Below are positions 1 to 7,610 of a DNA stretch of 64,000 nt, piece after piece (positions within the stretch are counted from its first letter, which is position 1; every line of letters begins with the position of its first letter). This DNA comes from Brevibacterium yomogidense (lineage in GTDB: Bacteria > Actinomycetota > Actinomycetes > Actinomycetales > Brevibacteriaceae). Below the pieces are notes generated by a model. It ran no database searches, was not told where the DNA came from, and saw nothing but the letters and a program-made list of their open reading frames with translations. A program made the position numbers and the translations under genes. The stretch covers positions 214,187 through 278,186 of the forward strand of contig NZ_JABASY010000001.1 in the NCBI RefSeq assembly GCF_016107685.1, read 5' to 3'.

Positions 1-622
1 CCGGTACCTGCAGGGACGCGAGCTGGTCGCGCACGTCGAACGCGGCGAGCGCCCGGCAGACGGCCGCGTAGGAGAACCGGTCCGCGTCCTGCAGCGAGTG
101 CAGCAGCTCTGTCGTCACGACCGGGTTGGCCTCGATGAACCCGGGCGCGAACCAGCGTTCGGCGGATCCGGACACCATGGTCGGCGTCCCCGCCTTCTCG
201 ACGAGAGCGGCACGCTCCTCCCATGATTCGGCAGTCCCGATCTTCGCGCCGGTGCAGAACACGGCGGCGGCATCGACGACCTCGGGGTGGGCGAGCGCCA
301 GCTGCAGAGCGATCGCGCCGCCCACGGAATCTCCGGCGACGGAGAACGTCTGGACGTCGGGCAGGACGCCCCGCACAGCGCTGAGGACGGAGTCCGCCAG
401 TTCGTCGATCGTCACCGCGACACCCTCACGCGGCTCGACCGGTGCCGAGCGGCCGTGACCCGGCAGATCGACGCCCACCACCGTCCAGTCGCCGGGCAGC
501 TGAGCGGCCGCGTACTGCCAGAGGGGCTGCACCGCGGTCCCCAGGGACGGCAGGACGACCAGCACGCGGGAGCCGGCGCCGGCACTACGGGTGGACAGGA
601 GTGATGCGGTGAGAGTCGTCAT
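1..622 (-). CDS. pcaD: 3-oxoadipate enol-lactonase (partial, 3' end off window)
   Basis: This alpha/beta hydrolase opens beta-ketoadipate enol-lactone to beta-ketoadipate in the protocatechuate branch. 207 codons are visible; the C-terminus, with the catalytic Asp and His, lies beyond base 1. Translation from ATG at 622 gives an oxyanion-hole strand (VLPSLGT, residues 23-29), a VDLPGHGRS turn near 51-59 and the nucleophile elbow GDSVGG with Ser99. AAAGGAC sits a few bases before the start. It is the last visible gene of a pcaHGBD run, about 90 bp after pcaB. Because the 3' end is missing, I cannot tell whether it is fused to a PcaC decarboxylase domain (PcaL), as in several actinomycetes. Confidence 0.88.
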   Translation of the reverse strand, partial: MTTLTASLLSTRSAGAGSRVLVVLPSLGTAVQPLWQYAAAQLPGDWTVVGVDLPGHGRSAPVEPREGVAVTIDELADSVLSAVRGVLPDVQTFSVAGDSVGGAIALQLALAHPEVVDAAAVFCTGAKIGTAESWEERAALVEKAGTPTMVSGSAERWFAPGFIEANPVVTTELLHSLQDADRFSYAAVCRALAAFDVRDQLASLQVP

Positions 623-711
623 CGTTCGGGTCCTTTCAGGGGTCATCCACAGCTCGGATGTCGTCGGAAGTGTCTCAGGCGGCGTCGCACCCCGCCATCG
701 TCGTCGGCTTC

Positions 712-2235
712 TCAGTCGGTTTCCGCGTGTCCACCGTCGTCGGCCGCCTTTCCGAGGCGGGCGTCGATCGTCGCGAGGATCGTGTCGACCAGCTCTCCGG
801 CGTCCCCGGTGTAGCCCGCGGGGTCGAGGAGCGCGTCGAGCCGGCCGCGCGTGTCGTCCGGCAGCAGACCCGCGAGCCGCTCACGCGCGTCCCACGCGTC
901 GGTCGCCCCGCTCAGGGCGTCGCTGACCTGCGTCTTCGTCACCTCCGGCCCAAGAGCGTGGACGAGCCGTTCGGACACCACTCCCGGTCCGGCGGCCACG
1001 AGGTTCTGCCGCATCGCCTGGACGTCGACCTCGAGGCGCTCGGTGAGGTCGCCCAGCAGTCGCGCACTCGTGAGGGCACCCAGCTGCAGCCGGGCGAGCG
1101 CGGACCATTCCGCGTGCCACGCGCCGTCAGGCCGTTCGTCGACTGCCGACCCGACCGCCTGCGCGACGGTCGCCAACAGTCCGGGTGTCTCCTGCCCCGT
1201 CCTCGACAGCAGCACGGAGACCGTCGGGTTGGACTTCTGCGGCATCGCGGACGAGCCTCCGCCGCCCGCCTCCCGCAGCTCGCCGACCTCGGTCCGCGCA
1301 CCGGTGAGCACGTCGCGGGCGATCCGCTGTCCCACGAGGCTCACGCCCGCAAGAGCCTGCGCCCACGTGAGCACCCGCACCCGGTCGACGTGCCACGGGT
1401 AGCCGGCCGGGGCGAGCCCCAGCCGTCGTGCCCACGCCTCTTCGAGGTCGCCCGGAGTCACACTCGGGTCGCTGTTCCCCGCCGCCGAGGCCCCGGTCCC
1501 GGACCCAGCTTCGGCCCCGGTCCCGACGATCTCCCGCAGCGCGGCCCGCGTTCCCGCGGCACCGCCCAGCTGGACCGTGAGGGACTGGGGTGCGGGCAGG
1601 GCGTCCCGCACATCGGCGACGCTGCGCGCCCAGTGCGCGAACCGCAGACCCGCCGTCGTCGGCAGGGCGGCCTGCGTGAGGGTGTGTGCGAGCGCCGGCG
1701 TGTCCCGATGCTCGCGCGCCAGTTCCGCGAGTGCGTCCACGACTCCGTCCAAACGTTCCCGCAGTGCGGTCACGGTCCGGGCGAGCACCGTGACGATCGC
1801 GGTGTCCATGACGTCCTGGCTGGTGAGCCCCCGGTGCAGCCCGGAGGCACCCGGCACGTCCGCGAGACGCGCCCGCAGGTGCGCCAGCAGCGGGATGACG
1901 GGATTCCCACCGGCGGCGGCCTCGGCGGCGATGTCTCCGACAGGGTGGTCGGCGGGCCCGCCCAGGGCGGCGACGGCCTCGGCGGCGGTGCCCCCGTCCA
2001 CCAGACCGAGGTCCGCCTGGGCAGTCACCCACGCGGCCTCGGCACCTATGAGGGCACCCAGCAGCGCGTCGTCACCGACCGCCGCGACATCGCCCGAGGT
2101 CCCGGGCGCGTACAGCAGCAGGCTCGTCTGACCGTCTGTGCCGGCGGAGCGGGCCGTGCCGCTGCCGGCGGTGGTCCCGCCGGCAGCACCGGCTGGGGTC
2201 CTGGGCGTCGTCGTGGGGCGGTCGGATCCGGTCAT
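712..2235 (-). CDS. pcaB: 3-carboxy-cis,cis-muconate cycloisomerase
   Basis: It lactonises 3-carboxy-cis,cis-muconate, the product of PcaHG, to 4-carboxymuconolactone. It belongs to the fumarase/aspartase superfamily: the loop GGSSAMPQKSNP lies at about residues 326-337 and HRGLTSQDVMDTA in the N-terminal half supplies substrate-binding residues. At 507 aa it is longer than usual. The excess is a Thr/Gly/Ala-rich N-terminal tail of about 37 residues and a Gly/Ala/Ser insertion near residues 245-260. The start lies 15 bp after the pcaG stop, so co-transcription is near certain. The tail could mean that the true start is further downstream. Confidence 0.93.
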   Translation of the reverse strand: MTGSDRPTTTPRTPAGAAGGTTAGSGTARSAGTDGQTSLLLYAPGTSGDVAAVGDDALLGALIGAEAAWVTAQADLGLVDGGTAAEAVAALGGPADHPVGDIAAEAAAGGNPVIPLLAHLRARLADVPGASGLHRGLTSQDVMDTAIVTVLARTVTALRERLDGVVDALAELAREHRDTPALAHTLTQAALPTTAGLRFAHWARSVADVRDALPAPQSLTVQLGGAAGTRAALREIVGTGAEAGSGTGASAAGNSDPSVTPGDLEEAWARRLGLAPAGYPWHVDRVRVLTWAQALAGVSLVGQRIARDVLTGARTEVGELREAGGGGSSAMPQKSNPTVSVLLSRTGQETPGLLATVAQAVGSAVDERPDGAWHAEWSALARLQLGALTSARLLGDLTERLEVDVQAMRQNLVAAGPGVVSERLVHALGPEVTKTQVSDALSGATDAWDARERLAGLLPDDTRGRLDALLDPAGYTGDAGELVDTILATIDARLGKAADDGGHAETD

Positions 2236-2250
2236 GCGATCAAGCCTGCC

Positions 2251-2859
2251 TCAGAAGTCGTCGTTCCGGGGGAACTTGAGGAACACCGTCTCGTCGTCGC
2301 CCTGCAGGCGGACGTCGAAGCGGAGGCTCCCGTCGTCCTCACGGGTCGCGATGAGCGTCTTCCTGCGGTCGGCCGGCAGCTTCGACAGCAGCGGGTCGGC
2401 GGCGAGGGCGGCTTCGTCCTCGGGCAGGTAGATGCGGGTGAAGACGCGGTTGAGCAGCCCGCGCGCGAACACGCACAGCGAGATGAACGGCACCGCACCC
2501 GCCTCTGTGGGGCCCGGATCCACCGTCGAGAACGTGTAGTGACCCGCCCCGTCGGTCGACGCGCGACCGAAACCGGTGAAGGTGAAGCCGTCGCGGTCGA
2601 GCGATCCCGCCTCCTGCGGGATGACACCGTGCTCATCGGCCTGCCAGATCTCCAGCATCGAGTCCGGGACCGGAACACCTTCCCCGTCGAGCACGTCCCC
2701 GTGCAGTCGGACGGAACGGGCGCTGCCGGCGAGGACCAGCTCCGGGCCGCCCTCGTACGGCAGCGCGAACCCGTAGAACGGGCCGATCGTCTGGCCGGGC
2801 GTGGGGACGAGGTCCCCGGTCGTCAGGTCCGCGCCGGTGTAGGTCGTCTTCTCACTCAT
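2251..2859 (-). CDS. pcaG: Protocatechuate 3,4-dioxygenase alpha subunit
   Basis: It is the alpha chain of the intradiol ring-cleavage dioxygenase that opens protocatechuate between C3 and C4. At 202 aa it has normal length. The N-terminal TPGQTIGPFYGFALPY segment and the transthyretin-like fold with MLEIWQADEHG and FTGFGRA are typical of PcaG. It lacks the full Tyr/Tyr/His/His iron site, as expected, since iron is bound by the beta chain. The gene starts 8 bp inside the end of pcaH, so the subunits are translationally coupled. Confidence 0.96.
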   Translation of the reverse strand: MSEKTTYTGADLTTGDLVPTPGQTIGPFYGFALPYEGGPELVLAGSARSVRLHGDVLDGEGVPVPDSMLEIWQADEHGVIPQEAGSLDRDGFTFTGFGRASTDGAGHYTFSTVDPGPTEAGAVPFISLCVFARGLLNRVFTRIYLPEDEAALAADPLLSKLPADRRKTLIATREDDGSLRFDVRLQGDDETVFLKFPRNDDF

Positions 2860-3679
2860 CGCCCTCGTCCTCCATCCAGGTCCGGTTGCTGCCGCTCAGC
2901 ACGATGTCCCACCGGTAGCCCAGGAGGTACTCGTGCTCCGAGCTGTCGTGGTCGTACGCCGCGACGAGACGGTCGCGGGCCTTCTGGTCCGTGATCGACT
3001 GGTAGATCGGGTCGAGCGCGAACAGCGGATCGTTCGGGAAGTACATCTGCGTGATCATCCGCTGCGTGAAGTCCGTGCCGAACAGGCTGAAGTGGATGTG
3101 GGCGGGACGCCACGCGTTGTAGTGGTTCTTCCACGGGTACGGCGCAGGCCGGATCGTCTTGAACGAGTACGACCCGTCCGGACCGGTGATCGCACGCCCC
3201 ACACCCGTGAAGTTCGGGTCGATGGGCGCCGGATGCTGATCGCGCTTGTGGATGTACCGGCCCGCGGCGTTCGCCTGCCAGATCTCCACGAGCTGACCGG
3301 CGACAGGACGACCGTCGCCGTCGACGACCTTCCCGTGCACGCGGATGCGCTCACCGATCGGCTCGCCGTTCGCCTGGATCGTGAGATCCGACTCCAGTTC
3401 GCCCACGTCTCGGTGGCCGAACGCCGGCGAGAACGTCTCGATCGTCTCCGGGTCCGTGTGGAACGGGTCCTTCGTGGGATGACGCAGGATGGACGACCGG
3501 TACGGCGCGTAGTCGAGCCTGGGCTGCGTCTCCACGGAGCCCTGGCCCTTCAATCGTTCGTACTCGTCGTGGATGCGCTTGATCTCCGCATCCATCTGCT
3601 GCTGCGTCGCCTGTGCGGCGTCCGGACCCAGCGTCGCTGGCTCCTCCTGCGATCCCTGTGTCGTGGGTTCCGCGCTCAT
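2852..3679 (-). CDS. pcaH: Protocatechuate 3,4-dioxygenase beta subunit
   Basis: It is the iron-binding beta subunit and the first gene of the pcaHGBD run. The start at 3679 is chosen because GAGGAGGT lies just upstream; the frame stays open to 3985, but that extension is Pro/Arg-rich noise. The 275-aa protein has a coiled-coil-like N-terminus (residues 20-45), then the intradiol core. The non-heme Fe(III) ligands by family spacing are Tyr142, Tyr181, His194 and His196 (the last two in PAHIHF). The upstream gap to pobA holds a repeated motif that may be an operator. Control by the IclR regulator beyond pobA is likely by analogy with PcaR/PobR systems. Confidence 0.97.
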   Translation of the reverse strand: MSAEPTTQGSQEEPATLGPDAAQATQQQMDAEIKRIHDEYERLKGQGSVETQPRLDYAPYRSSILRHPTKDPFHTDPETIETFSPAFGHRDVGELESDLTIQANGEPIGERIRVHGKVVDGDGRPVAGQLVEIWQANAAGRYIHKRDQHPAPIDPNFTGVGRAITGPDGSYSFKTIRPAPYPWKNHYNAWRPAHIHFSLFGTDFTQRMITQMYFPNDPLFALDPIYQSITDQKARDRLVAAYDHDSSEHEYLLGYRWDIVLSGSNRTWMEDEGDE

Positions 3680-3705
3680 GCAGACCTCCTCATTGCTTCG
3701 ACGGC

Positions 3706-3728
3706 GTGTAGGTAAGGGTGTGTAGGTA
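3706..3728. repeat. Two GTGTAGGTA direct repeats, candidate operator upstream of pcaH
   Basis: GTGTAGGTA occurs at 3706-3714 and again at 3720-3728, a 14-bp period, in the 122-bp gap between pobA and pcaH. On the coding strand this is TACCTACAC twice, 27-50 bp before the pcaH start. The position suits an activator site, but no regulator is proven. Confidence 0.35.
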
Positions 3729-3801
3729 GGTGGATCGTGTGGGACGGACGGGCTGGCATGGGGTGGGCCGGTCGGGATCGTGAACCGGGTGTGTGGCGCT
3801 G

Positions 3802-5004
3802 TCAGATGGTCAGGGTGCTCTCGCCGGGCCAGCCGGTGTAGGCCTCGGCGAGGTAGGCGCGGCCGTGCGCGGACTCCAGCAGCCCCCGCAGCTCGCCCTG
3901 CCGGCGGCGGAACTCGAAGTCGCTCGCCTGCGGGTCGAGGTGCAGGAGGGACGTCATCCAGGAGGAGAAGTTCTGGGCCTTCCACACGCGGGCGAGCGCA
4001 CGGTCGGAGTACCCGTCGATCCCGGACTCGTCACCCCGGGTCACCGCGTCGCGCAGTGCTTCGAAGAGGACCCGCACGTCCTGGAGAGCGAGGTTGAGGC
4101 CCTTCGCGCCCGTGGGCGGGACCGTGTGGGCAGCGTCGCCGGCCAGCAGGAGGCGGCCGTGCCGCATGGGTTCGGTGACGTAGGAGCGGAACGGCAGGAC
4201 CGTCTTGTCGAAGATGGTGCCCGTCGTGAGCCGGTAGCCGTCCGGCCCGTCGACGCGTGCCTGCAGCTCCGACCAGATCCGGTCCTCCGACCAGTCGTCC
4301 GGGTCCTCGTCGGGGCTGCACTGGAAATACATGCGCTGCACGGTGTCGCTGCGCTGGGAGACGAGGGCGAAACCGCGCTCCGAGCGTGCGTAGATGAGTT
4401 CCGGTGCGCTGGGCGGTGCCTCGCAGAGGATCCCGAACCAGGCGAAGGGGTACTGGTGGGCGTACCGCTGGCGGGTCGTCTCCGGGACCGTGGTCCGGCA
4501 GACGCTGCGGGACCCGTCCGCGCCGACGATCCAGTCGCAGATGATCCGGCGGGCGGTCCCGTCCGCATCCGTGAAGTCGATCGTGGGGCGGTCCGTGTCG
4601 AACCCGCCGGGCTGGGTGTCGCTCACTCCGTAGAAGACCGCCCCGCCGTCCGCGTCCCGCGTCTTCGCGAGGTCGACGAACACCTCGTTCTGCGGGTACA
4701 GCCACACGGACGCGCCCACCAGGCCCTGGAAGTCGATCCGGTGGTCGACGCCGTCGACGCGGAAGACGGTCCCCTCGTGCTGGTGCCCCTCCGTGTGGGC
4801 GCGGGACACAGCGCCGGTCCGGGTGAGGAGTTCGACGGAGCCCTGCTCGAGGATCCCGGCCCTGTGGGTGTGCGCGATCGTGTCGCGGTCGCGGTTGTCG
4901 ACGACGACGCTGTCGATGCCCGCGGTGTGCAGGAGGTGGGCAAGCATGAGACCGGCCGGCCCCGCACCCACGATGCCGACGGTTGTGCGCAGCTCTTCCA
5001 CCAT
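3802..5004 (-). CDS. pobA: 4-hydroxybenzoate 3-monooxygenase
   Basis: It is an FAD- and NAD(P)H-dependent hydroxylase converting 4-hydroxybenzoate to protocatechuate, the substrate of PcaHG next door. The 400-aa length is standard. Visible motifs are the Rossmann GAGPAGL at 13-19, the ribityl-binding AHTHRAGILEQG, the DG motif (VGADGSRS, near 170) and GDAAHTVPPTGAKGLN near 288-302. FGILCEAPPS and LLAGD fit PobA rather than other class A monooxygenases. It is divergent from the IclR gene at 5144, and the 139-bp gap between them probably holds both promoters. Confidence 0.96.
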   Translation of the reverse strand: MVEELRTTVGIVGAGPAGLMLAHLLHTAGIDSVVVDNRDRDTIAHTHRAGILEQGSVELLTRTGAVSRAHTEGHQHEGTVFRVDGVDHRIDFQGLVGASVWLYPQNEVFVDLAKTRDADGGAVFYGVSDTQPGGFDTDRPTIDFTDADGTARRIICDWIVGADGSRSVCRTTVPETTRQRYAHQYPFAWFGILCEAPPSAPELIYARSERGFALVSQRSDTVQRMYFQCSPDEDPDDWSEDRIWSELQARVDGPDGYRLTTGTIFDKTVLPFRSYVTEPMRHGRLLLAGDAAHTVPPTGAKGLNLALQDVRVLFEALRDAVTRGDESGIDGYSDRALARVWKAQNFSSWMTSLLHLDPQASDFEFRRRQGELRGLLESAHGRAYLAEAYTGWPGESTLTI

Positions 5005-5101
5005 GGGCTTCCTTGCTCCTTCAGGGACGACAGTTCATTCGATGACCGCAGGGGTGCCGTCAGTGTTCCAGTTCACGTCGTCGCCGTCCTCCGCGTTCCC
5101 A

Positions 5102-5116
5102 TTGAATGAGAATCAA
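5102..5116. promoter_or_regulatory. Imperfect palindrome, candidate IclR operator
   Basis: TTGAATGAGAATCAA is an imperfect 15-bp dyad (TTGA...TCAA) between pobA and the IclR gene. It lies 16-30 bp before the likely -10 of that gene. Size and symmetry fit an IclR-family site controlling both directions; this is inferred from position. Confidence 0.4.
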
Positions 5117-5131
5117 GGCGGCCCGTCGTCG

Positions 5132-5137
5132 TATCCT
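5132..5137 (+). promoter_or_regulatory. -10 element TATCCT for a leaderless IclR transcript
   Basis: TATCCT is followed by exactly six bases and then the ATG at 5144, with no Shine-Dalgarno between. This is the expected layout when transcription starts on the start codon. Confidence 0.5.
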
Positions 5138-5143
5138 GGCCTC

Positions 5144-5917
5144 ATGGCCAACTCGCGCAGCGGTGATTCGATGCTGAGCCGGATCGTGCGGATCCTGTCC
5201 GCCTTCGACCCCGAGCACCCCGCGCTGACCGTGGACTCCCTCGCCGACCGCGCGGAACTGCCCGCCTCCACCGCGTACCGGATCGTCGGGGAGATGATCG
5301 ACCACGACCTCCTCCACCGGGACCCGGACGGGCGCATCCGTGTGGGCGTGGGCATGTGGGAGCTCGCGAACCGCGCCTCGGACACGATGACGATGGGGCG
5401 GATCGCACGGCCGCACATGCTGGCGGTCAACGCCCGCATCCGCGAGCACGTGCAGCTGGCGATCATGCGGGAGAGCGACGTCCTCTTCCTCGAGCGGGTG
5501 TCGTCACCGCAGGCGGGGCCGAACATCGCGCACGTGGGTGGGCGTCTGCCCACGCATGCGTCCGCGTCCGGCATCATCCTGCTCGCCCAGCAGCCGCCCC
5601 ACGTCCGCGAGGCGTACCTCCGCGGGCCGCTCGCCCGGATGACGCAGCACACGATCACCGATCCCGAGGCCGTCCGCCGCCTGCTCGAATCCGCCCTCCG
5701 CGACGGGTTCGCGAAGCTGCCGGGGCACATGGTCGCGTCGTCGACGAGCTTCGCCGTCCCCGTCACCGGCCCCTCCGGCGAGGTCGTCGCCGCCCTGGGC
5801 TCGGTCGTCGATTCCGGCACGGCGCTGCCGGACCACCGCATCCGCGAGGTCCTCACGGCTGGGGCGAGCGCGATCCGCCGCGCCCTGCGGGAAGCACGCG
5901 ACGGCAACGCGGGGTGA
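5144..5917 (+). CDS. IclR-family transcriptional regulator (PcaR/PobR type)
   Basis: 257 aa. An N-terminal winged helix-turn-helix (residues about 8-65; LADRAELPASTAYRIVGEM is the recognition region) is followed by an IclR effector-binding domain, with SGIILLAQ and FAVPVTGPSGEVVAALG typical of it. It is divergent from pobA and close to pcaHGBD, so it is the obvious aromatic-acid regulator of this island. The frame is open upstream, but ATG 5144 fits the conserved MLSRIVRILSAF start and is preceded by a leaderless-type -10. The effector (4-hydroxybenzoate or protocatechuate) cannot be read from sequence. Confidence 0.88.
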   Translation: MANSRSGDSMLSRIVRILSAFDPEHPALTVDSLADRAELPASTAYRIVGEMIDHDLLHRDPDGRIRVGVGMWELANRASDTMTMGRIARPHMLAVNARIREHVQLAIMRESDVLFLERVSSPQAGPNIAHVGGRLPTHASASGIILLAQQPPHVREAYLRGPLARMTQHTITDPEAVRRLLESALRDGFAKLPGHMVASSTSFAVPVTGPSGEVVAALGSVVDSGTALPDHRIREVLTAGASAIRRALREARDGNAG

Positions 5918-5940
5918 TGCCGGTCGGCACAGGGCGCGCC

Positions 5941-6025
5941 GGTCGGCGTGACGGGGGCACACCGACCGGCGTGACGGGTGCACGCCCACCGGCGTGACGG
6001 GACCACACCGCCCGGCACGACGGCG
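5941..6025. repeat. Tandem repeats of about 23 bp
   Basis: Three full units (5957-5979, 5980-6002, 6003-6025) and a partial one (5941-5955) share the core CCGGCGTGACGGG followed by GCACRCC. They fill most of the gap between the convergent IclR and aldehyde dehydrogenase genes. The last unit is more diverged. They might act in transcript ends or be a simple minisatellite. Confidence 0.7.
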
Positions 6026-6051
6026 TGGCGCCGGATGTCAGTGCAGAGCCG

Positions 6052-7524
6052 TCAGAAGGGGTAGCCGGCGATCGTCGAGCGCAGCGTGACCCACTGGGTC
6101 TCCGTGAACGATTCGATGTTAGCCGCTGCTCCGCCCACGCGGGATCCGTTGCCGGAGGACTTGGTGCCGCCGAACGGGGCCTGCGATTCGTCCGACACGG
6201 TCTGCTCGTTGATGTGGACCTTCCCGGAGTCCAGGCGGTCCGCGATGTCCATGGCGGTGCCGACGTCGCCCAGCACGCCGATCGACAGGCCGAACTCGCA
6301 GTCGTTCGCCAGCGCGACCGCCTCGTCGATCGTGTCGTACCGCATGACGGGTGCGACGGGCCCGAAGATCTCCTCCGCCCAGGCCCGATTGTCACGGTCG
6401 AGGTCGGTGAGCACGGTCGGACGGACGAACCGCCCGTCGCGGGTGCCTCCCGCCGCGACCGTCGCCCCGGCCTCGACGGCGGCCGTGATGATGTCCTCGC
6501 AGTGCTGTGCCTGCTTGTCGTCGATGAGGGGCCCCACGGCGACCTGTTCCGTGTGCGGGTCGCCCACGGGCAGCGCCGCGGCCTTCGCGGCGAGCTTCTC
6601 GACGTACTCGTCGTAGAGCGAGGAGTGCACCAGGTGCCGGCCCGTCGTCATGCAGATCTGTCCCGCGTGCATGAACGAGCCGAACGCCGCAGCGGACACC
6701 GCGGCGTCGACGTCCGCACCCGGCAGGACGAGGAGCGCGTTGTTGCCTCCCAGTTCCAGGTGTGCCCGCTTGAGCAGCTTCCCGCACGTCTCACCGATCG
6801 CCCGCCCCGCCCCGGTCGACCCTGTGAAGGCGACGACGGCGACCTCGGGCGCGGCGACCACGGCCTCGCCCACATCAGCGCCGCCCGGCAGCAGGTGGAG
6901 GAGGCCCGTGGGCAGCCCCGCCTCCTCGAAGACGCGCGCCAGGACGACGCCGCCGCTCACCGCGGTGCGCGGGTCCGGCTTCAGCAGCACCGCGTTGCCC
7001 AGCGCGAGTGCGGGGGCAACAGCGCGGATCGACAGGATGAGCGGGAAATTGAAGGGTGCGATGACGGAGACGACGCCCACAGGGCGGCGCCGCGCAAGCG
7101 ACCAGCGGTCCTCGTTCGTCGCGAGCACGTCGCCCGTCGGGTGGTGCGGCAGTGCGGCCGCGTCGAAGCATTCGTTGGCGGCGATGTGGGTCTCCAGCCC
7201 CGCCTTCGGGGGGATCGAGCCGGCTTCGCGGACGATCCACTCCTGGATCTCCTCCGCCCGGTCCTCGAACAGCTGGCCGGCGCGGCGCAGCACGGCGGCG
7301 CGCTCCTCGGGCTTCCGCGCCGCCCATTCCTTCTGGGCCTCCGCCGCGATCGTCGCGGCGCTCCGCACGTCGTCGCCGGTCGCCAGCCCGACCGTGCCGA
7401 GGTTCTCCCCCGTCGCCGGTTCGACCACGTCCTGCGTCCCGGCGGACCCCTGCGTCCAGCCGTCGCCGTCGGTCCGTCCCGAACCGATCAGCCCGTCCCA
7501 CACCGCGGTGTCCATGAGTGTCAT
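6052..7524 (-). CDS. NAD(P)-dependent benzaldehyde-type aldehyde dehydrogenase
   Basis: 490 aa. It oxidises an aromatic aldehyde to the acid, here most likely benzaldehyde or 4-hydroxybenzaldehyde made by the adjacent decarboxylase. ALDH landmarks are in order: FNFPL near 170, the FTGSTGAGRAI nucleotide loop, ELGGNNALLV with the general base Glu, HAGQICMTTGR with the catalytic Cys, and EIFGPVAPV. Start 7524 is used because AGAAGGGC lies upstream; the frame is open 22 codons further. It resembles benzaldehyde/vanillin dehydrogenases of mandelate and lignin-monomer pathways. It lies 86 bp after the decarboxylase gene, probably in one transcript. Confidence 0.87.
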   Translation of the reverse strand: MTLMDTAVWDGLIGSGRTDGDGWTQGSAGTQDVVEPATGENLGTVGLATGDDVRSAATIAAEAQKEWAARKPEERAAVLRRAGQLFEDRAEEIQEWIVREAGSIPPKAGLETHIAANECFDAAALPHHPTGDVLATNEDRWSLARRRPVGVVSVIAPFNFPLILSIRAVAPALALGNAVLLKPDPRTAVSGGVVLARVFEEAGLPTGLLHLLPGGADVGEAVVAAPEVAVVAFTGSTGAGRAIGETCGKLLKRAHLELGGNNALLVLPGADVDAAVSAAAFGSFMHAGQICMTTGRHLVHSSLYDEYVEKLAAKAAALPVGDPHTEQVAVGPLIDDKQAQHCEDIITAAVEAGATVAAGGTRDGRFVRPTVLTDLDRDNRAWAEEIFGPVAPVMRYDTIDEAVALANDCEFGLSIGVLGDVGTAMDIADRLDSGKVHINEQTVSDESQAPFGGTKSSGNGSRVGGAAANIESFTETQWVTLRSTIAGYPF

Positions 7525-7557
7525 CGTCGTGCCCTTCTCTCGATCGTCGATCCGTCC

Positions 7558-7576
7558 GGGCCGCTGCGCGCGGCCC
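7558..7576 (-). promoter_or_regulatory. Small GC hairpin between mdlC and the aldehyde dehydrogenase gene
   Basis: GGGCCGC and GCGGCCC form a 7-bp stem with a 5-nt loop in the 86-bp gap. There is no U tract, so it could tune the ratio of the two products or be chance in GC-rich DNA. Confidence 0.25.
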
Positions 7577-7610
7577 CGTCTGCCTGCCAACGTACGTCAG
7601 CCCTCGCGTG

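Noticed and set aside
658..2994. A 778-codon open frame on the plus strand
   Set aside because: It runs antisense to pcaB and pcaG, is Arg/Val/Gly-rich without any domain, and reflects GC-biased third positions of the real genes.
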